From the NCBI RefSeq assembly GCF_000819885.1, contig NZ_CDBO01000052.1, positions 103,871-167,870 on the forward strand: a DNA stretch of 64,000 nucleotides, written 5' to 3'. A program made the position numbers and the translations under genes. Every line of letters starts with the position of its first letter. The first letter of the stretch is position 1. Below are positions 1 to 11,300 of this stretch, in pieces. The notes under the pieces were generated by a model. It was not told where the DNA came from and did not search any database. It was given only the letters and a program-made list of their open reading frames with translations. Source of the DNA: Aeromonas fluvialis. Its GTDB lineage: Bacteria; Pseudomonadota; Gammaproteobacteria; Enterobacterales; Aeromonadaceae.

Positions 1-44
1 TACTCATCCTCCGGGTTGACGAGAATGCGGATCTTATCACGAGG

Positions 45-890
45 TCAGGCAACCGCCTGCATCTGGGTGGTCATGGCAATCTCGGCGCGACGGCGTTTTT
101 CTGACCTTGCCATCAGATACCAGCTGCCGAAGGTGAACAGTGACACCGACAGCAGGATCAGGCTGGCCACCGCGTTGATCTCGGGTTTGACACCGAGCCG
201 CACCGCCGAGAAAACCTCCATCGGCAAGGTGGTGGAGCCCGGGCCGGAGACAAAGCTCGCCAGCACCAGGTCATCGAGCGACAGGGCGAACGACATCATG
301 CCGCCCGCCGCCAGCGAGGGGGCGATCATCGGGATGGTGATCAGGAAGAACACCTTCCACGGCTTGGCGCCGAGATCCATCGCCGCCTCCTCGATGGAGA
401 GATCCAGCTCCCGTAACCGCGCCGATACCACTATCGCCACATAGGCGGTACAGAAGGTGGTATGCGCGATCCAGATAGTCACCATGCCCCGCTCGGCAGG
501 CCAGCCCACCAGTTGGGCCATGGCCACGAACAGCAACAACAGCGACAGACCGGTGATCACCTCGGGCATCACCAGCGGTGCCGTCACCATGCCGCCAAAC
601 AGGGTCCGACCACGGAAGTGGGGGATCCGGGTCAGCACGAAGGCGGCCACCGTCCCCAGCGCTACCGAGGCGATCGCGGTGTAAAAGGCGATCTCCAGCG
701 AGCGGAACACAGACCCAATCAGCTGCTTGTTATCGAGCAGGCCGAAATACCATTTGAGCGACCATCCCCCCCACACCGTCACCAGCTTGGAGGCGTTGAA
801 GGAGTAGATCACCATGATGACCATGGGCAGGTAGATAAACAGCAGCCCCAACCAGAGCATCAGCTTGGCAAAACCAAAACGTCTCATCAT
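45..890 (-). CDS. potI: Polyamine ABC transporter permease (PotI/SpuH type)
   Basis: Inner-membrane permease subunit of a putrescine/spermidine ABC importer, 281 residues, the usual PotI length. It has a hydrophobic N-terminal segment (about residues 10-30), further membrane spans, and the cytoplasmic EAA-type loop around 'EEAAMDLGAKPWKVFF' that contacts the ATPase, as in the BPD_transp_1 family. Its ATGATG start overlaps the TGA of potH, so the two permeases are translationally coupled. It is the last visible gene of the polyamine operon. Substrate is inferred from the operon, not from the permease itself. The 44 bases beyond its stop hold no recognisable feature. Confidence 0.93.
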   Translation of the reverse strand: MMRRFGFAKLMLWLGLLFIYLPMVIMVIYSFNASKLVTVWGGWSLKWYFGLLDNKQLIGSVFRSLEIAFYTAIASVALGTVAAFVLTRIPHFRGRTLFGGMVTAPLVMPEVITGLSLLLLFVAMAQLVGWPAERGMVTIWIAHTTFCTAYVAIVVSARLRELDLSIEEAAMDLGAKPWKVFFLITIPMIAPSLAAGGMMSFALSLDDLVLASFVSGPGSTTLPMEVFSAVRLGVKPEINAVASLILLSVSLFTFGSWYLMARSEKRRRAEIAMTTQMQAVA

Positions 891-1792
891 GCCTTGCCCT
901 CCAGCTCTTTAGCCTGATTACGGTTGAAGAGGATGATCGGAATGATCAGCACCGCCAGCATCACCACCGCCAGGGCAGAGGCGACCGGCCAGTCGCGGTT
1001 GTTAAAGAACTCCTGCCACAGCACCTTGCCGATCATCAGGGTCTCCGGGCCGCCCAGCATTTCCGGGATGACGAACTCCCCCACCACCGGGATGAACACC
1101 AGCATGCAGCCGGCGATAATGCCGTTTTTAGAGAGGGGCACGGTGATCTGCCAGAACCGGGTCAGGTTGCGGGCACCCAGGTCGGAGGCAGCCTCCAGCA
1201 GGCTCTGATCATGCTTGACCAGATTGGCGTAGAGCGGCAGCACCATGAACGGCAGGTAGGAGTAAACGATACCGATATAGACCGCCAGGTTGGTGTTGAG
1301 GATCTGCAGCGGCTCGTTGATAAGACCAATCCCCATCAGCACGCTGTTGAGCAGACCGTTGTTACTGAGGATCCCCATCCACGCATAGACCCGGATCAGG
1401 ATGGCGGTCCAGGTCGGCATCATGATCAGCAGCAGCAGAACGGTCTGGGTCTCCTTGTTGGCCCGGGCGATAGAGTAAGCCATCGGATAGCCAATCAGCA
1501 GGCAGAGCAGGGTGCTGATAAACGCCATCTTGAGGGAGCCCAGATAGGCGGCAATATAGAGCTCATCCTCCTGCAGCAGCAGGTAGTTGCCCATGTTGAG
1601 CAGAATGGTGAGCTGATTGTCGGCCCAGCTCACCACATTGGTGTAGGGCGGGATGGCCACATCCGCTTCCGCAAAGCTGATCTTCAGCACGATGATGAAG
1701 GGCAGCAAGAAGAAGAGGAACAGCCAGAAGAAGGGGATGCCGATCACCAGTCGGCGCCCCCCACCCCGTTTCAGTCGTTGCAAGATCTTCAT
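887..1792 (-). CDS. potH: Polyamine ABC transporter permease (PotH/SpuG type)
   Basis: Partner inner-membrane permease of the polyamine importer, 301 residues. The first membrane span follows a short basic N-terminus (KRGGGRR), as in E. coli PotH. The EAA loop is visible as 'EAASDLGARNLTRFWQITVP'. The start codon sits in an ATGA overlap with the potG stop and the stop overlaps the potI start, so potGHI are packed as a coupled unit. PotH and PotI are expected to form the heterodimeric channel driven by the PotG ATPase. Confidence 0.94.
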   Translation of the reverse strand: MKILQRLKRGGGRRLVIGIPFFWLFLFFLLPFIIVLKISFAEADVAIPPYTNVVSWADNQLTILLNMGNYLLLQEDELYIAAYLGSLKMAFISTLLCLLIGYPMAYSIARANKETQTVLLLLIMMPTWTAILIRVYAWMGILSNNGLLNSVLMGIGLINEPLQILNTNLAVYIGIVYSYLPFMVLPLYANLVKHDQSLLEAASDLGARNLTRFWQITVPLSKNGIIAGCMLVFIPVVGEFVIPEMLGGPETLMIGKVLWQEFFNNRDWPVASALAVVMLAVLIIPIILFNRNQAKELEGKA

Positions 1793-2943
1793 GATTGCAG
1801 CACCACGCCACTGTCATCTTCCCAGTAGAGGAACACCTGGTCATCCCAAGTTGGCCGCTTGCCGTGGCGTTCGGCATTGGCGATGAAAGCCTGAACGATT
1901 TTGCCCGAGGGCAGCTGGATGTGGTAAACCGAATGTCCGCCCAGATAGGCGATGTCATAGACCTCACCCTTGGTCCAGTTGAAGTCCGGGTGCTCGATCT
2001 CCTCCGGCTTTTGCAGACTCATCAGCAGTTTTTCCGGCCGCAGGGCGTAGGTCACCTTCTTGTTCTCGGCGCGGGAGCTGATGCCGTGGCCCACATAGAT
2101 GGGCTGCTCCAGATCGGCGCAGGCGATGGTGGCGTGGTCCTGCTCATCCTCCACCAGCAGGCCGTCGAACAGGTTGACGTTGCCGATAAACTCGCACACC
2201 AGCCGGCTGGCGGGGGTTTCGTAGATATCCATCGGACTACCGATCTGTTCGATACAGCCCAGATGCATGATGGCGATCCGCTCCGCCATGGTCATCGCCT
2301 CTTCCTGATCGTGGGTCACCATGACGCAGGTTACGCCGACTCGCTCGATGATCTCCACCAACTCCAGCTGCATCTTGGAACGCAACTTCTTGTCGAGGGC
2401 TCCCATGGGTTCGTCGAGCAGCAGCAACTTGGGACGCTTGGCCAGCGAACGGGCCAGCGCGACCCGCTGGCGCTGGCCACCGGAGAGCTGGTGTGGCTTG
2501 CGGCGGGCATACTGGGTCATCTGCACCAGCTTGAGCATCTCTTCGACCCGGGCATCGATCTCGGCCTTGGGCAGCCCATCCTGCTTGAGACCGAAGGCGA
2601 TATTCTGCGCCACCGTCATATGGGGAAACAGGGCGTAGGACTGGAACATCATGTTGATGGGGCGTTCATAGGGCGGCATATCTGTGATGTCGACCCCGTC
2701 GAGGAACAGCCGCCCCTCGGTCGGGCGCTCAAAGCCCGCCAGCATCCGCAGCAGGGTCGATTTGCCGGAACCGGACCCGCCGAGCAGGGCGAAGATCTCC
2801 CCCTTGTGAATATTCAGGGAAACATTGTCTACCGCCAGGGTCTCATCGAACTGCTTGCTGACCCTGTCAATTTTTACCAGCACTTCTTTGCGTTGCTGGC
2901 TGCCCTCGAGGGCTTTCTTATAGGCACTGGAGGCTATCGCCAT
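1789..2943 (-). CDS. potG: Polyamine ABC transporter ATPase (PotG/SpuF type)
   Basis: ATP-binding subunit of the polyamine importer, 384 residues from the ATG at 2943. This start was chosen over a TTG six bases upstream because GGGAG lies eight bases before it. Walker A GGSGSGKS is at about residues 55-62, the ABC signature LSGGQ at 153-157 and Walker B LLLLDEP at 173-179. A C-terminal TOBE-like domain (about 280-384) contains 'ALRPEK', typical of PotA/PotG/MalK regulatory domains. The N-terminal arm before the ABC domain resembles PotG more than PotA. It follows the two binding-protein genes and overlaps potH. Confidence 0.95.
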   Translation of the reverse strand: MAIASSAYKKALEGSQQRKEVLVKIDRVSKQFDETLAVDNVSLNIHKGEIFALLGGSGSGKSTLLRMLAGFERPTEGRLFLDGVDITDMPPYERPINMMFQSYALFPHMTVAQNIAFGLKQDGLPKAEIDARVEEMLKLVQMTQYARRKPHQLSGGQRQRVALARSLAKRPKLLLLDEPMGALDKKLRSKMQLELVEIIERVGVTCVMVTHDQEEAMTMAERIAIMHLGCIEQIGSPMDIYETPASRLVCEFIGNVNLFDGLLVEDEQDHATIACADLEQPIYVGHGISSRAENKKVTYALRPEKLLMSLQKPEEIEHPDFNWTKGEVYDIAYLGGHSVYHIQLPSGKIVQAFIANAERHGKRPTWDDQVFLYWEDDSGVVLQS

Positions 2944-3020
2944 TACCAAACTCCCGAACGTGATACCGGCCTCACGGCCAATCCATTAAAGCGATTTGGC
3001 GCCCCCGACGGGCACCAAGG

Positions 3021-4130
<1,110 letters not shown>

Positions 4131-4183
4131 TTAACCGTCTGCGCATCCATTCGCGCGGCCCATCCGGTTGGATGGCATCACTA

Positions 4184-4213
4184 CCCTCCCGGCCGAACTG
4201 CGGACCGGGAGGG
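4184..4213. terminator. GC-rich hairpin between the two binding-protein genes
   Basis: Perfect 9-bp inverted repeat (CCCTCCCGG / CCGGGAGGG) with a 12-base loop, just downstream of the minus-strand gene at 4225-5325. No run of T follows it on the minus strand. It looks more like an RNA-stabilising or attenuating hairpin that sets binding-protein to transporter ratios than a full terminator. Confidence 0.55.
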
Positions 4214-4224
4214 GCATTTCTTAC

Positions 4225-5334
<1,110 letters not shown>

Positions 5335-5375
5335 CTAAGCAAATTGTATGCGCATGCCAACCTGCCTGGCGGCAG

Positions 5376-6737
5376 CTATCCCTTCAGCTTTGCAGCCGTC
5401 AGATCCAGACTGAGCCTGGCCAGCTTGACCAATTCATCAACCTGTTCCTCGGTGATGACCAAGGGGGGCGATATGATCATGGTATCGCCTACCGCCCTCA
5501 TCACCAAGCCATTGTTAAAGCAGAACTCCCTGCATGTCATCCCGGCATTTGCCTGTGTCGGGAAACGCTGGTTGGTCTGCTTGTTCTGGACAATTTCCAG
5601 CGCGGCCACCAGCCCGCGACCACGGGTTTCCCCCACCAGCGGATGGTCAGCCAGCTCCGCCCAACGGCGCTGCAAATAGGGCCCGATGGTATCATGAACA
5701 CGCTTAACTATGCTTTCCCTCTGCATAAGCTGGATGTTGGCCACCGCCACGGCGCAGGAGACCGGATGGCCCGAATAAGTGAAACCGTGGTTGAACTCCC
5801 CCCCTTCCTCCACCAGCACTTTCGCAACCCGATCACCCACCATGACGGCACCGAGCGGCAAATACCCGGAGGTGATGCCTTTGGCCAGACACATCAGATC
5901 CGGCTTGATGCCAAACCCTTCGCTGGCGAACCAGTGGCCGGTGCGGCCAAAACCGCAGATCACCTCGTCGGCGATCAGCAAAATGCCGTAATGATCGCAG
6001 ATACGCTGGATCTCCGGCCAGTAGCTGTCAGGCGGAATGATGACGCCGCCAGCACCCTGGATCGGTTCGCCGATAAAGGCGGCGACCTTGTCCACTCCCA
6101 GCTCCAGAATCTTCTGCTCCAGCTGGCGGGCCCGCTCCAGTCCGAACTCGTGAGGGTTCATCCCCTGCCCCTCACCGAAGTGGTAGGGCTGATCGATGTG
6201 GACTATGCCGGGAATAGGCAGATTGCCCTGCTGATGCATGCCCTTCATGCCGCCGAGGCTGGCCCCTGCCACGGTGGAGCCGTGATAGGCGTTGTGACGG
6301 CTGATGATCACCTGTTTGTCAGGGTGCCCCTTGCTGGCCCAGTAGTGGCGCACCATCCGCAATACGGTGTCGTTACACTCGGAGCCGGAACCGGTGAAGA
6401 AGACGTGGTTCATATGAGCCGGCGTCACCTCGGCCAGCAGGGTGGCCAGCTCGATCACCGGCGGGTGAGCGGTCTGGAAGAAGAGGTTGTAATAGGGCAA
6501 CTGCTGCATCTGGCGGGTGGCGGCATCCACCAGCTCCTGACGACCGTAACCCATGTTGACGCACCACAATCCCGCCATGCCATCGAGAATGCGCTTGCCC
6601 TCGGAGTCTTCCAGATAGACGCCGCTGGCCTTGGTGATGATGCGACTGCCCTTCTTGTTCAGGGCCTGAAAGTCGCTAAAGGGGTGCAGGTGGTGGCTGG
6701 CATCAAGCTGTTGCCACTCACGGGTCGTCTGCTGCAT
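5376..6737 (-). CDS. Putrescine/polyamine aminotransferase, class III PLP enzyme (SpuC-like)
   Basis: Class III pyridoxal-phosphate aminotransferase, 453 residues. The PLP lysine is Lys286 in CLAKGITSGY and the pyridine-ring Asp is Asp257 in IADEVICGFGRTG; the phosphate-binding block is TGSGSECNDT. The closest named family is SpuC, putrescine (or diamine):pyruvate transaminase, which makes 4-aminobutanal from putrescine. AGGAG lies six bases before the ATG. Its place between the glutamine-synthetase-like gene and the binding-protein genes is the spuBCD order. An omega-amino acid:pyruvate transaminase role cannot be excluded from sequence alone. Confidence 0.9.
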   Translation of the reverse strand: MQQTTREWQQLDASHHLHPFSDFQALNKKGSRIITKASGVYLEDSEGKRILDGMAGLWCVNMGYGRQELVDAATRQMQQLPYYNLFFQTAHPPVIELATLLAEVTPAHMNHVFFTGSGSECNDTVLRMVRHYWASKGHPDKQVIISRHNAYHGSTVAGASLGGMKGMHQQGNLPIPGIVHIDQPYHFGEGQGMNPHEFGLERARQLEQKILELGVDKVAAFIGEPIQGAGGVIIPPDSYWPEIQRICDHYGILLIADEVICGFGRTGHWFASEGFGIKPDLMCLAKGITSGYLPLGAVMVGDRVAKVLVEEGGEFNHGFTYSGHPVSCAVAVANIQLMQRESIVKRVHDTIGPYLQRRWAELADHPLVGETRGRGLVAALEIVQNKQTNQRFPTQANAGMTCREFCFNNGLVMRAVGDTMIISPPLVITEEQVDELVKLARLSLDLTAAKLKG

Positions 6738-7022
6738 TTGTTGCTCCTCGGTTCCTTCGATTTGGCAGGAATTTTTGTCAATTAATGGGGATGTCCACCA
6801 TAGTCACCGCCACTCTCGGACGGTCTGTTGCATGGCTTGATCCCCGGTTACTTCTACTCAAGCTAAAAATGGTCGCCCCCACTTCAATCGAAGCAATGGC
6901 CAGCCTTTGCTCCCGCAAGCGGTTGCCGACAGGGCATCCTCATCCTGTCTCACCGGCTGTACAGGCTGAGGAGGCTGCCAGCCTCCCCGGGTCGGACGAT
7001 GGGTGGCCGGCACGCCTCCGGG
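6738..7022. other. Intergenic gap in the polyamine locus
   Basis: 285 bases without a supportable gene. A short hairpin (GGAGGCT / AGCCTCC, 6970-6986) lies downstream of the minus-strand synthetase gene, without a T tract. The size of the gap allows a separate promoter for the aminotransferase, but no convincing -35/-10 pair at a suitable distance was found. Confidence 0.4.
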
Positions 7023-8381
7023 TCAGACGTTCAGCAGCAGGAATTCGCGCTCCCAGCGGCTGATCACCCCGAAGTAGGTCTCGTACTCCTTGCGCTTCAC
7101 CGCGACAAAGGCGCGGGTGAAACGCTCACCCAGCAACTCCTTGATGGGCTCACACTGTTCGAGATGGCTGAGCGCCTCCTCGAGCGAGCGCGGCAGACTG
7201 TAGGGCAGGTCGTAGGCGCTGGATTTCATCTCTTGCATCGGCTCCAGCTTCTCCATCATGCCGAGATAGCCGCAGGCCAGGGTGGCGGCCAGCGCCAGAT
7301 AGGGGTTGGCGTCGGCGCCGGCGAAGCGGTTCTCCACCCGGCGGGCACTGGCCTCAGAGAAGGGCACCCGCAGCCCGCATGTGCGGTTCTCCACCCCCCA
7401 CTGCACGTTGCGCGGCGCGCTCTCGCCAAAGGTGAGGCGGCGGTAGGAGTTGACGTTGGGGGCCAGCAGCGCGGTCACCGCCGGGGTGTACTTCTGCAGA
7501 CCTGCGATGAAGTGCATGAACAGCTCGGAGTTGCCGCCGTTCTCGGTGCCGAACAGGTTACGGCCGTTCACATCTTCCAGACTCTGGTGGATGTGCATGG
7601 CGGAGCCGGGCTCGTCACTCATCGGCTTGGCCATAAAGGTGGCGTAGATGCCGTGCTTGTGGGCCGCTTCCCGCATGGTGCGTTTGAACAGGAACACCTG
7701 ATCCGCCAGATCGACGGCGTCACCGTGCAGGAAGTTGATCTCCATTTGGGCGGCGCCGGATTCGTGGATCAGGGTGTCCACCTCCAGCTCCTGCGCCTCG
7801 CAATAGTCATACATATCCTCGAAAATGGGGTCGAATTCGTTGACCGCGTCGATACTGAACGACTGGCGGGCGGTCTCCGGACGACCGTTGCGCCCCACCG
7901 GCGGTACCAGGGGATAGTCGGGGTCTTCGTTGCGCTTGACCAGGTAGAATTCCAGCTCGGGGGCCACCACCGGCTTCCATCCCTGCTTCTCGTAAAATGA
8001 CAGGACCCGACGCAACACGGAGCGCGGTGCGATGTCGATCAGCTTGCCGTTGACGTCGTAACAGTCGTGGATAACCTGAGCGGTGGGCTCCAGCGCCCAG
8101 GGGACGAAACGGATGGTATTGGGGTCAGGATAGAGTTGCATGTCCCGTTCCAGCGGGTCGATCATGCTGTCATCATCCGGATATTCGCCGGTCACTGTCT
8201 GGGTGAAGATCACTTCGGGCAGACGCATGCCCCCTTCTCGCAAAAACTTGTTGGCTGGGATGATCTTGCCCCGAGCGTTGCCGGTGAAATCCGGGAACAG
8301 GCACTCCACTTCCGTGATGCGATTGCTCTCCATCCAGCCCTTGATACTGTCCATGTTAAACCCCGACTCTACGGTTGCCAT
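7023..8381 (-). CDS. Glutamine-synthetase-family gamma-glutamylpolyamine synthetase (SpuB/PuuA-like)
   Basis: About 452 residues, glutamine synthetase fold. The beta-grasp N-domain has TGNARGK and the catalytic domain has APELEFYL, the ATP/glutamate-binding GSAMHIHQS, ENRTCGLRVP and NPYLALAATLACG. This is the non-GlnA subgroup that ligates glutamate to putrescine or other amines, the first step of glutamylated polyamine catabolism. The ATG at 8381 lacks a clear ribosome site. ATG 8354 has GGGG six bases upstream and is a real alternative, as is a TTG at 8387. It is the promoter-proximal gene of the polyamine cluster. Confidence 0.88.
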   Translation of the reverse strand: MATVESGFNMDSIKGWMESNRITEVECLFPDFTGNARGKIIPANKFLREGGMRLPEVIFTQTVTGEYPDDDSMIDPLERDMQLYPDPNTIRFVPWALEPTAQVIHDCYDVNGKLIDIAPRSVLRRVLSFYEKQGWKPVVAPELEFYLVKRNEDPDYPLVPPVGRNGRPETARQSFSIDAVNEFDPIFEDMYDYCEAQELEVDTLIHESGAAQMEINFLHGDAVDLADQVFLFKRTMREAAHKHGIYATFMAKPMSDEPGSAMHIHQSLEDVNGRNLFGTENGGNSELFMHFIAGLQKYTPAVTALLAPNVNSYRRLTFGESAPRNVQWGVENRTCGLRVPFSEASARRVENRFAGADANPYLALAATLACGYLGMMEKLEPMQEMKSSAYDLPYSLPRSLEEALSHLEQCEPIKELLGERFTRAFVAVKRKEYETYFGVISRWEREFLLLNV

Positions 8382-8439
8382 TGGCAAAGGTGTCTAATAT
8401 ATGGAACACCCTTGTTATAAAATTGTAATCAACACCACC

Positions 8440-8469
8440 ATAAAAGCCCGCTATCAGGGATAATGTCAA
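8440..8469 (-). promoter_or_regulatory. Probable sigma-70 promoter of the polyamine locus
   Basis: On the minus strand a perfect -35 TTGACA (8469-8464) is followed after 18 bases by TTTTAT (8445-8440; 4 of 6 matches to TATAAT), about 60 bases upstream of the synthetase start. Inferred from pattern only. Confidence 0.5.
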
Positions 8470-8689
8470 GCCATAGTGTTTAAAAAACTATAAATGACGG
8501 CGCATATAATGACCAAATCGATACCAAATACTAAACACTCGAGCACCACTCAACTCTCTGCAAGGCCAATGCCAACAACGGATGAAAAAGGTACGAGTCT
8601 CCTTCTGACAGGGCCATTTTTTTGCAAGGACGCACAATCCTTATCCTATTTGCTTTGCTTGGCTGCATTTTTTTGGTACAAGGCCCGCC

Positions 8690-8728
8690 CTGATTTGCAC
8701 TCTCTTGCATGAAAACGGTGCAAATCAG
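8690..8728. promoter_or_regulatory. 11-bp perfect inverted repeat upstream of the DksA-like gene
   Basis: CTGATTTGCAC and GTGCAAATCAG face each other across 17 bases inside the 422-base divergent region 8388-8809. The TGCAC/GTGCA cores recall NtrC half-sites, but their separation is too large for a standard NtrC dimer site. It could be an operator for either divergent gene or an RNA hairpin. The rest of the region is AT-rich with no supportable gene. Confidence 0.45.
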
Positions 8729-8809
8729 ACGAGAAGGGCTTGGTCTGTAGGCAGACAGCCCCCATAAACAGGGATAATTGGGTTAGTAAACTGACTGGTA
8801 GTTAATCGT

Positions 8810-9196
8810 ATGTGTGATTTCATGACTGAAGACCAACTGGCCTTTTACAAGGGGCAGATCGAGCGACAGATCGTCGAGCTCGAAGAGCGCCTGAACTCCC
8901 AGGCCAGCCAGGCCATCGCCACCGACACCAACGAGATGGCCGATGAAATTGACCGTGCCAGTATCGAGGAAGCCCGCCGTCTGGAGCTGAACCGCATCGA
9001 GCACGACAAGCTGCACCTGCGCAAGCTGCGGGGCGCATTGAAGCGCATCAGCGAAGGGGATTTTGGTTACTGCGAATCTTGCGGTGACGAGATCTCCCTC
9101 AAGCGGCTGCATGCCCGTCCGGAATCCCGTTTCTGCGTCGAATGCCAGAGCACCAAGGAATTTAACGATACCCACGTGTTCCGTCGCGTCGCCTGA
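8810..9196 (+). CDS. DksA/TraR-family C4 zinc-finger regulator
   Basis: 128-residue paralogue of DksA. A coiled-coil helical hairpin (about residues 8-80) carries acidic residues near its tip (DTNEMADEID). It is followed by a C4 zinc finger with Cys88, Cys91, Cys109 and Cys112 (CESC...CVEC). DksA-family proteins enter the RNA polymerase secondary channel and change promoter output with ppGpp. The protein is shorter than canonical DksA (about 150). ATG 8810 is taken; ATG 8822 (MTEDQ) is equally possible since neither has a clear Shine-Dalgarno. It is transcribed away from the polyamine locus. Confidence 0.88.
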   Translation: MCDFMTEDQLAFYKGQIERQIVELEERLNSQASQAIATDTNEMADEIDRASIEEARRLELNRIEHDKLHLRKLRGALKRISEGDFGYCESCGDEISLKRLHARPESRFCVECQSTKEFNDTHVFRRVA

Positions 9197-9343
9197 TTCT
9201 TCGAAGAACCGTCACCATTCTGGTGCAACAGACGCCAGCAAGGCAGGGCACTGCGCTAAAACCTTGCACAACGCCTCGCAGCAAGATGGTGACAAGTTCT
9301 GTTAGACTCCGGACACCTTCCGGAATCTACAGAAGAACAGAGA

Positions 9344-10201
9344 GTGAAATGGCTCATCAAGCTGTGTTTGTGCCTGCCACTGCTGGCACAAGCACAGGTT
9401 CTGACGGTCAAGGTGCCCAGTCGCCCCGTCAACAATCTTGACCAGGAGTACCAGCACAAGCTGCTGGAACTGGCCCTGAACCGATCCGGGCAACCCTTTC
9501 GCATCCAGCCTGTCGAACTCGACCTCAACCAGTTCACCCTCCAGCAGCAGCTGAGCAAGGGCAAGACCATCAACGTCTTCTGGATGGGCACCTCCAGCGC
9601 TCTCGAATCCTCCCTGATTGCCGTCCCCATTCCGCTGTTTCGCGGGCTGGAAAGATTGCGGCTGTCATTCATCCACGCGGATGCCCAAGAGAAGTTCAAC
9701 CAGATCAATACCCTGGCCGACCTCAAACAGCTGAAGGCGGCGCAAGGGGTCGGTTGGGCCGATAACAAAATTCTGGAAAATGCGGGCATCCCGACCTTCT
9801 CCGGCCGATACAGCAGTCTGTTTCGCCTTATCAACGACGGCGACAAGATCGACTTCTTCCCGCGCGCCCTGGTGGAAATCTTCGCCGAGCGCAGCGAGCT
9901 GGTGGCGCAGTATCCCAACCTCGCCATCGAGCAGCATCTGCTGATCCGCTACCCCTTCGCCCAGTTCTTCTTCGTCAGCCCCGAATACCCCAAGCTGGCC
10001 AAGGCGATTCAGACCGGGCTGGAGCGGGCCTATGCCGATGGCAGCTTTATGAAGTTCTTCAATGACAACCCCAAGATCCGCGAAGCGCTCGCCAGCGCCA
10101 ACCTCGATCAGCGGGTCACCATCGCCCTGCCCAATCCGGATATGACCCCGTTGCTAAAATCCATTCCGGCCCAATATTGGGAGTATCCACCGCAGGGATA
10201 A
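9344..10201 (+). CDS. Periplasmic solute-binding-like protein (SBP_bac_3-type fold)
   Basis: 285 residues with a GTG start and a short signal peptide (MKWLIKLCLCLPLLAQA). The mature part resembles type-3 solute-binding proteins: an N-lobe, then 'LADLKQLKAAQGVGWADNKIL' broken by loop residues, and a C-terminal lobe with 'FFFVSPEYPKLAKAIQTGL'. No transporter genes flank it, so it may be an orphan ligand-binding protein rather than an importer subunit. No ligand can be named. Its stop lies just upstream of the DUF962 gene. Confidence 0.75.
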   Translation: MKWLIKLCLCLPLLAQAQVLTVKVPSRPVNNLDQEYQHKLLELALNRSGQPFRIQPVELDLNQFTLQQQLSKGKTINVFWMGTSSALESSLIAVPIPLFRGLERLRLSFIHADAQEKFNQINTLADLKQLKAAQGVGWADNKILENAGIPTFSGRYSSLFRLINDGDKIDFFPRALVEIFAERSELVAQYPNLAIEQHLLIRYPFAQFFFVSPEYPKLAKAIQTGLERAYADGSFMKFFNDNPKIREALASANLDQRVTIALPNPDMTPLLKSIPAQYWEYPPQG

Positions 10202-10263
10202 GCATCCCGAGCGCCTGACCATGAGGGTCGGGAAGCGAGAACACAGTGCGCCAGGGAGGTGCC

Positions 10264-10710
10264 ATGAAGGGAATCGAAGAGTGGTTTGAGGAGTACGGCC
10301 AGAGTCATCGCCACCCGGTCAACGTCGCCATCCACAAGCTGGCGGTGCCGGGTATCTATCTCTGCTCGCTGGCGCTCATCTGGTGTCTGCCACATGGGCC
10401 CTTGCCCACCCCCCTTAACTGGGCGGCAGTGGCAGCCATTCCGGTGCTGCTGTTCTATCTGCAGCTGTCATTTTCGCTGTTCGCGGGGATGGCGGGGCTG
10501 ACCGCACTGGGACTCTGGCTCTGCAACCAGTGGCAGGGTCCCCTGCTATGGCCTGCCGTGGCGACCTTCGCGCTGCTCTGGATAGCCCAGTTTGTCGGCC
10601 ACCGGATCGAGGGCAAGCGCCCTTCCTTCCTCGCCGACCTGCAATTTCTGCTGATAGGCCCCGCCTGGGTGCTTGCCAGCCTCTATCGTCGCTTGCGCCT
10701 TCCCTATTGA
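10264..10710 (+). CDS. Mpo1-like (DUF962) integral membrane protein
   Basis: 148 residues from ATG 10264, which has GGAGGT directly upstream; a GTG at 10246 is less likely. The N-terminal signature YGQSHRHPVNVAIHKLAVP and the later FVGHRIEGKRPSF are the conserved histidine-containing blocks of the DUF962/YGL010w family. Yeast Mpo1 is an iron-dependent dioxygenase in phytosphingosine alpha-oxidation; the bacterial substrate is unknown. About four membrane spans lie between the blocks. It is followed by creA after 21 bases. Confidence 0.85.
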   Translation: MKGIEEWFEEYGQSHRHPVNVAIHKLAVPGIYLCSLALIWCLPHGPLPTPLNWAAVAAIPVLLFYLQLSFSLFAGMAGLTALGLWLCNQWQGPLLWPAVATFALLWIAQFVGHRIEGKRPSFLADLQFLLIGPAWVLASLYRRLRLPY

Positions 10711-10731
10711 GGGAGGTCAACAGGAGAGACC

Positions 10732-11226
10732 ATGACCCATCACCACACGCGATATAACGCCCTTCGCCGCGCCCTGCCCCTGCTGCTGGGTACTCTGTTC
10801 GCAGGCCCGGCACTGGCCGACAAGGCCGACCCGGTCGGCGAGGTAAGCACCGCCTTCAAGCTGTTTGGCCCCAACCACAAGATCCTGGTCGAAGCGTTCG
10901 ATGACCCGCGCATCGACGGCATCGCCTGCTATCTGGCACGACCCAAGACTGGTGGCGTCAAGGGTGGACTGGGGCTGGCGGAAGATCCCTCTCACGCCTC
11001 CCTGTCGTGCCACCAGATCGGCCCCATCACCCTGCCCGAAAAGCTGAAGGCGGGGGAAGAGGTGTTCGACGTCAGCACCTCGCTGGTGTTCAAGGAGCAG
11101 AAAGTGGTGCGTTTTTACGACAAAAAACGCAATGCACTGGTCTACTTGACCTACAGCACCAAATTGGTGGATGGTTCGTACAAGAGTGCAGTCAGCGCCG
11201 TTCCCATTATGCCGTGGGGACAATAA
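10732..11226 (+). CDS. creA: CreA family periplasmic protein
   Basis: 164 residues with a signal peptide (about residues 1-26, ending ALA). The mature chain begins DKADPVGEVSTAFKLFGPNHK and contains GIACYLARPKTGG and 'SLVFKEQKVVRFYDKKRN', the conserved core of the CreA (DUF1157) family. CreA's function is unknown; in E. coli it lies next to creBCD, which are absent here. GGAG precedes the ATG. Confidence 0.9.
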   Translation: MTHHHTRYNALRRALPLLLGTLFAGPALADKADPVGEVSTAFKLFGPNHKILVEAFDDPRIDGIACYLARPKTGGVKGGLGLAEDPSHASLSCHQIGPITLPEKLKAGEEVFDVSTSLVFKEQKVVRFYDKKRNALVYLTYSTKLVDGSYKSAVSAVPIMPWGQ

Positions 11227-11300
11227 CCAGCGGGTTTATCCGGTGATAGTTAATCCATTCTGTTGTAATTTAACTACACTCACACAGCGGAGCACACATC

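Noticed and set aside
8690..8728. NtrC binding site
   Set aside because: The half-sites resemble NtrC cores but the TGCAC-to-GTGCA span is 27 bases rather than about 17, and no convincing -24/-12 promoter was found.
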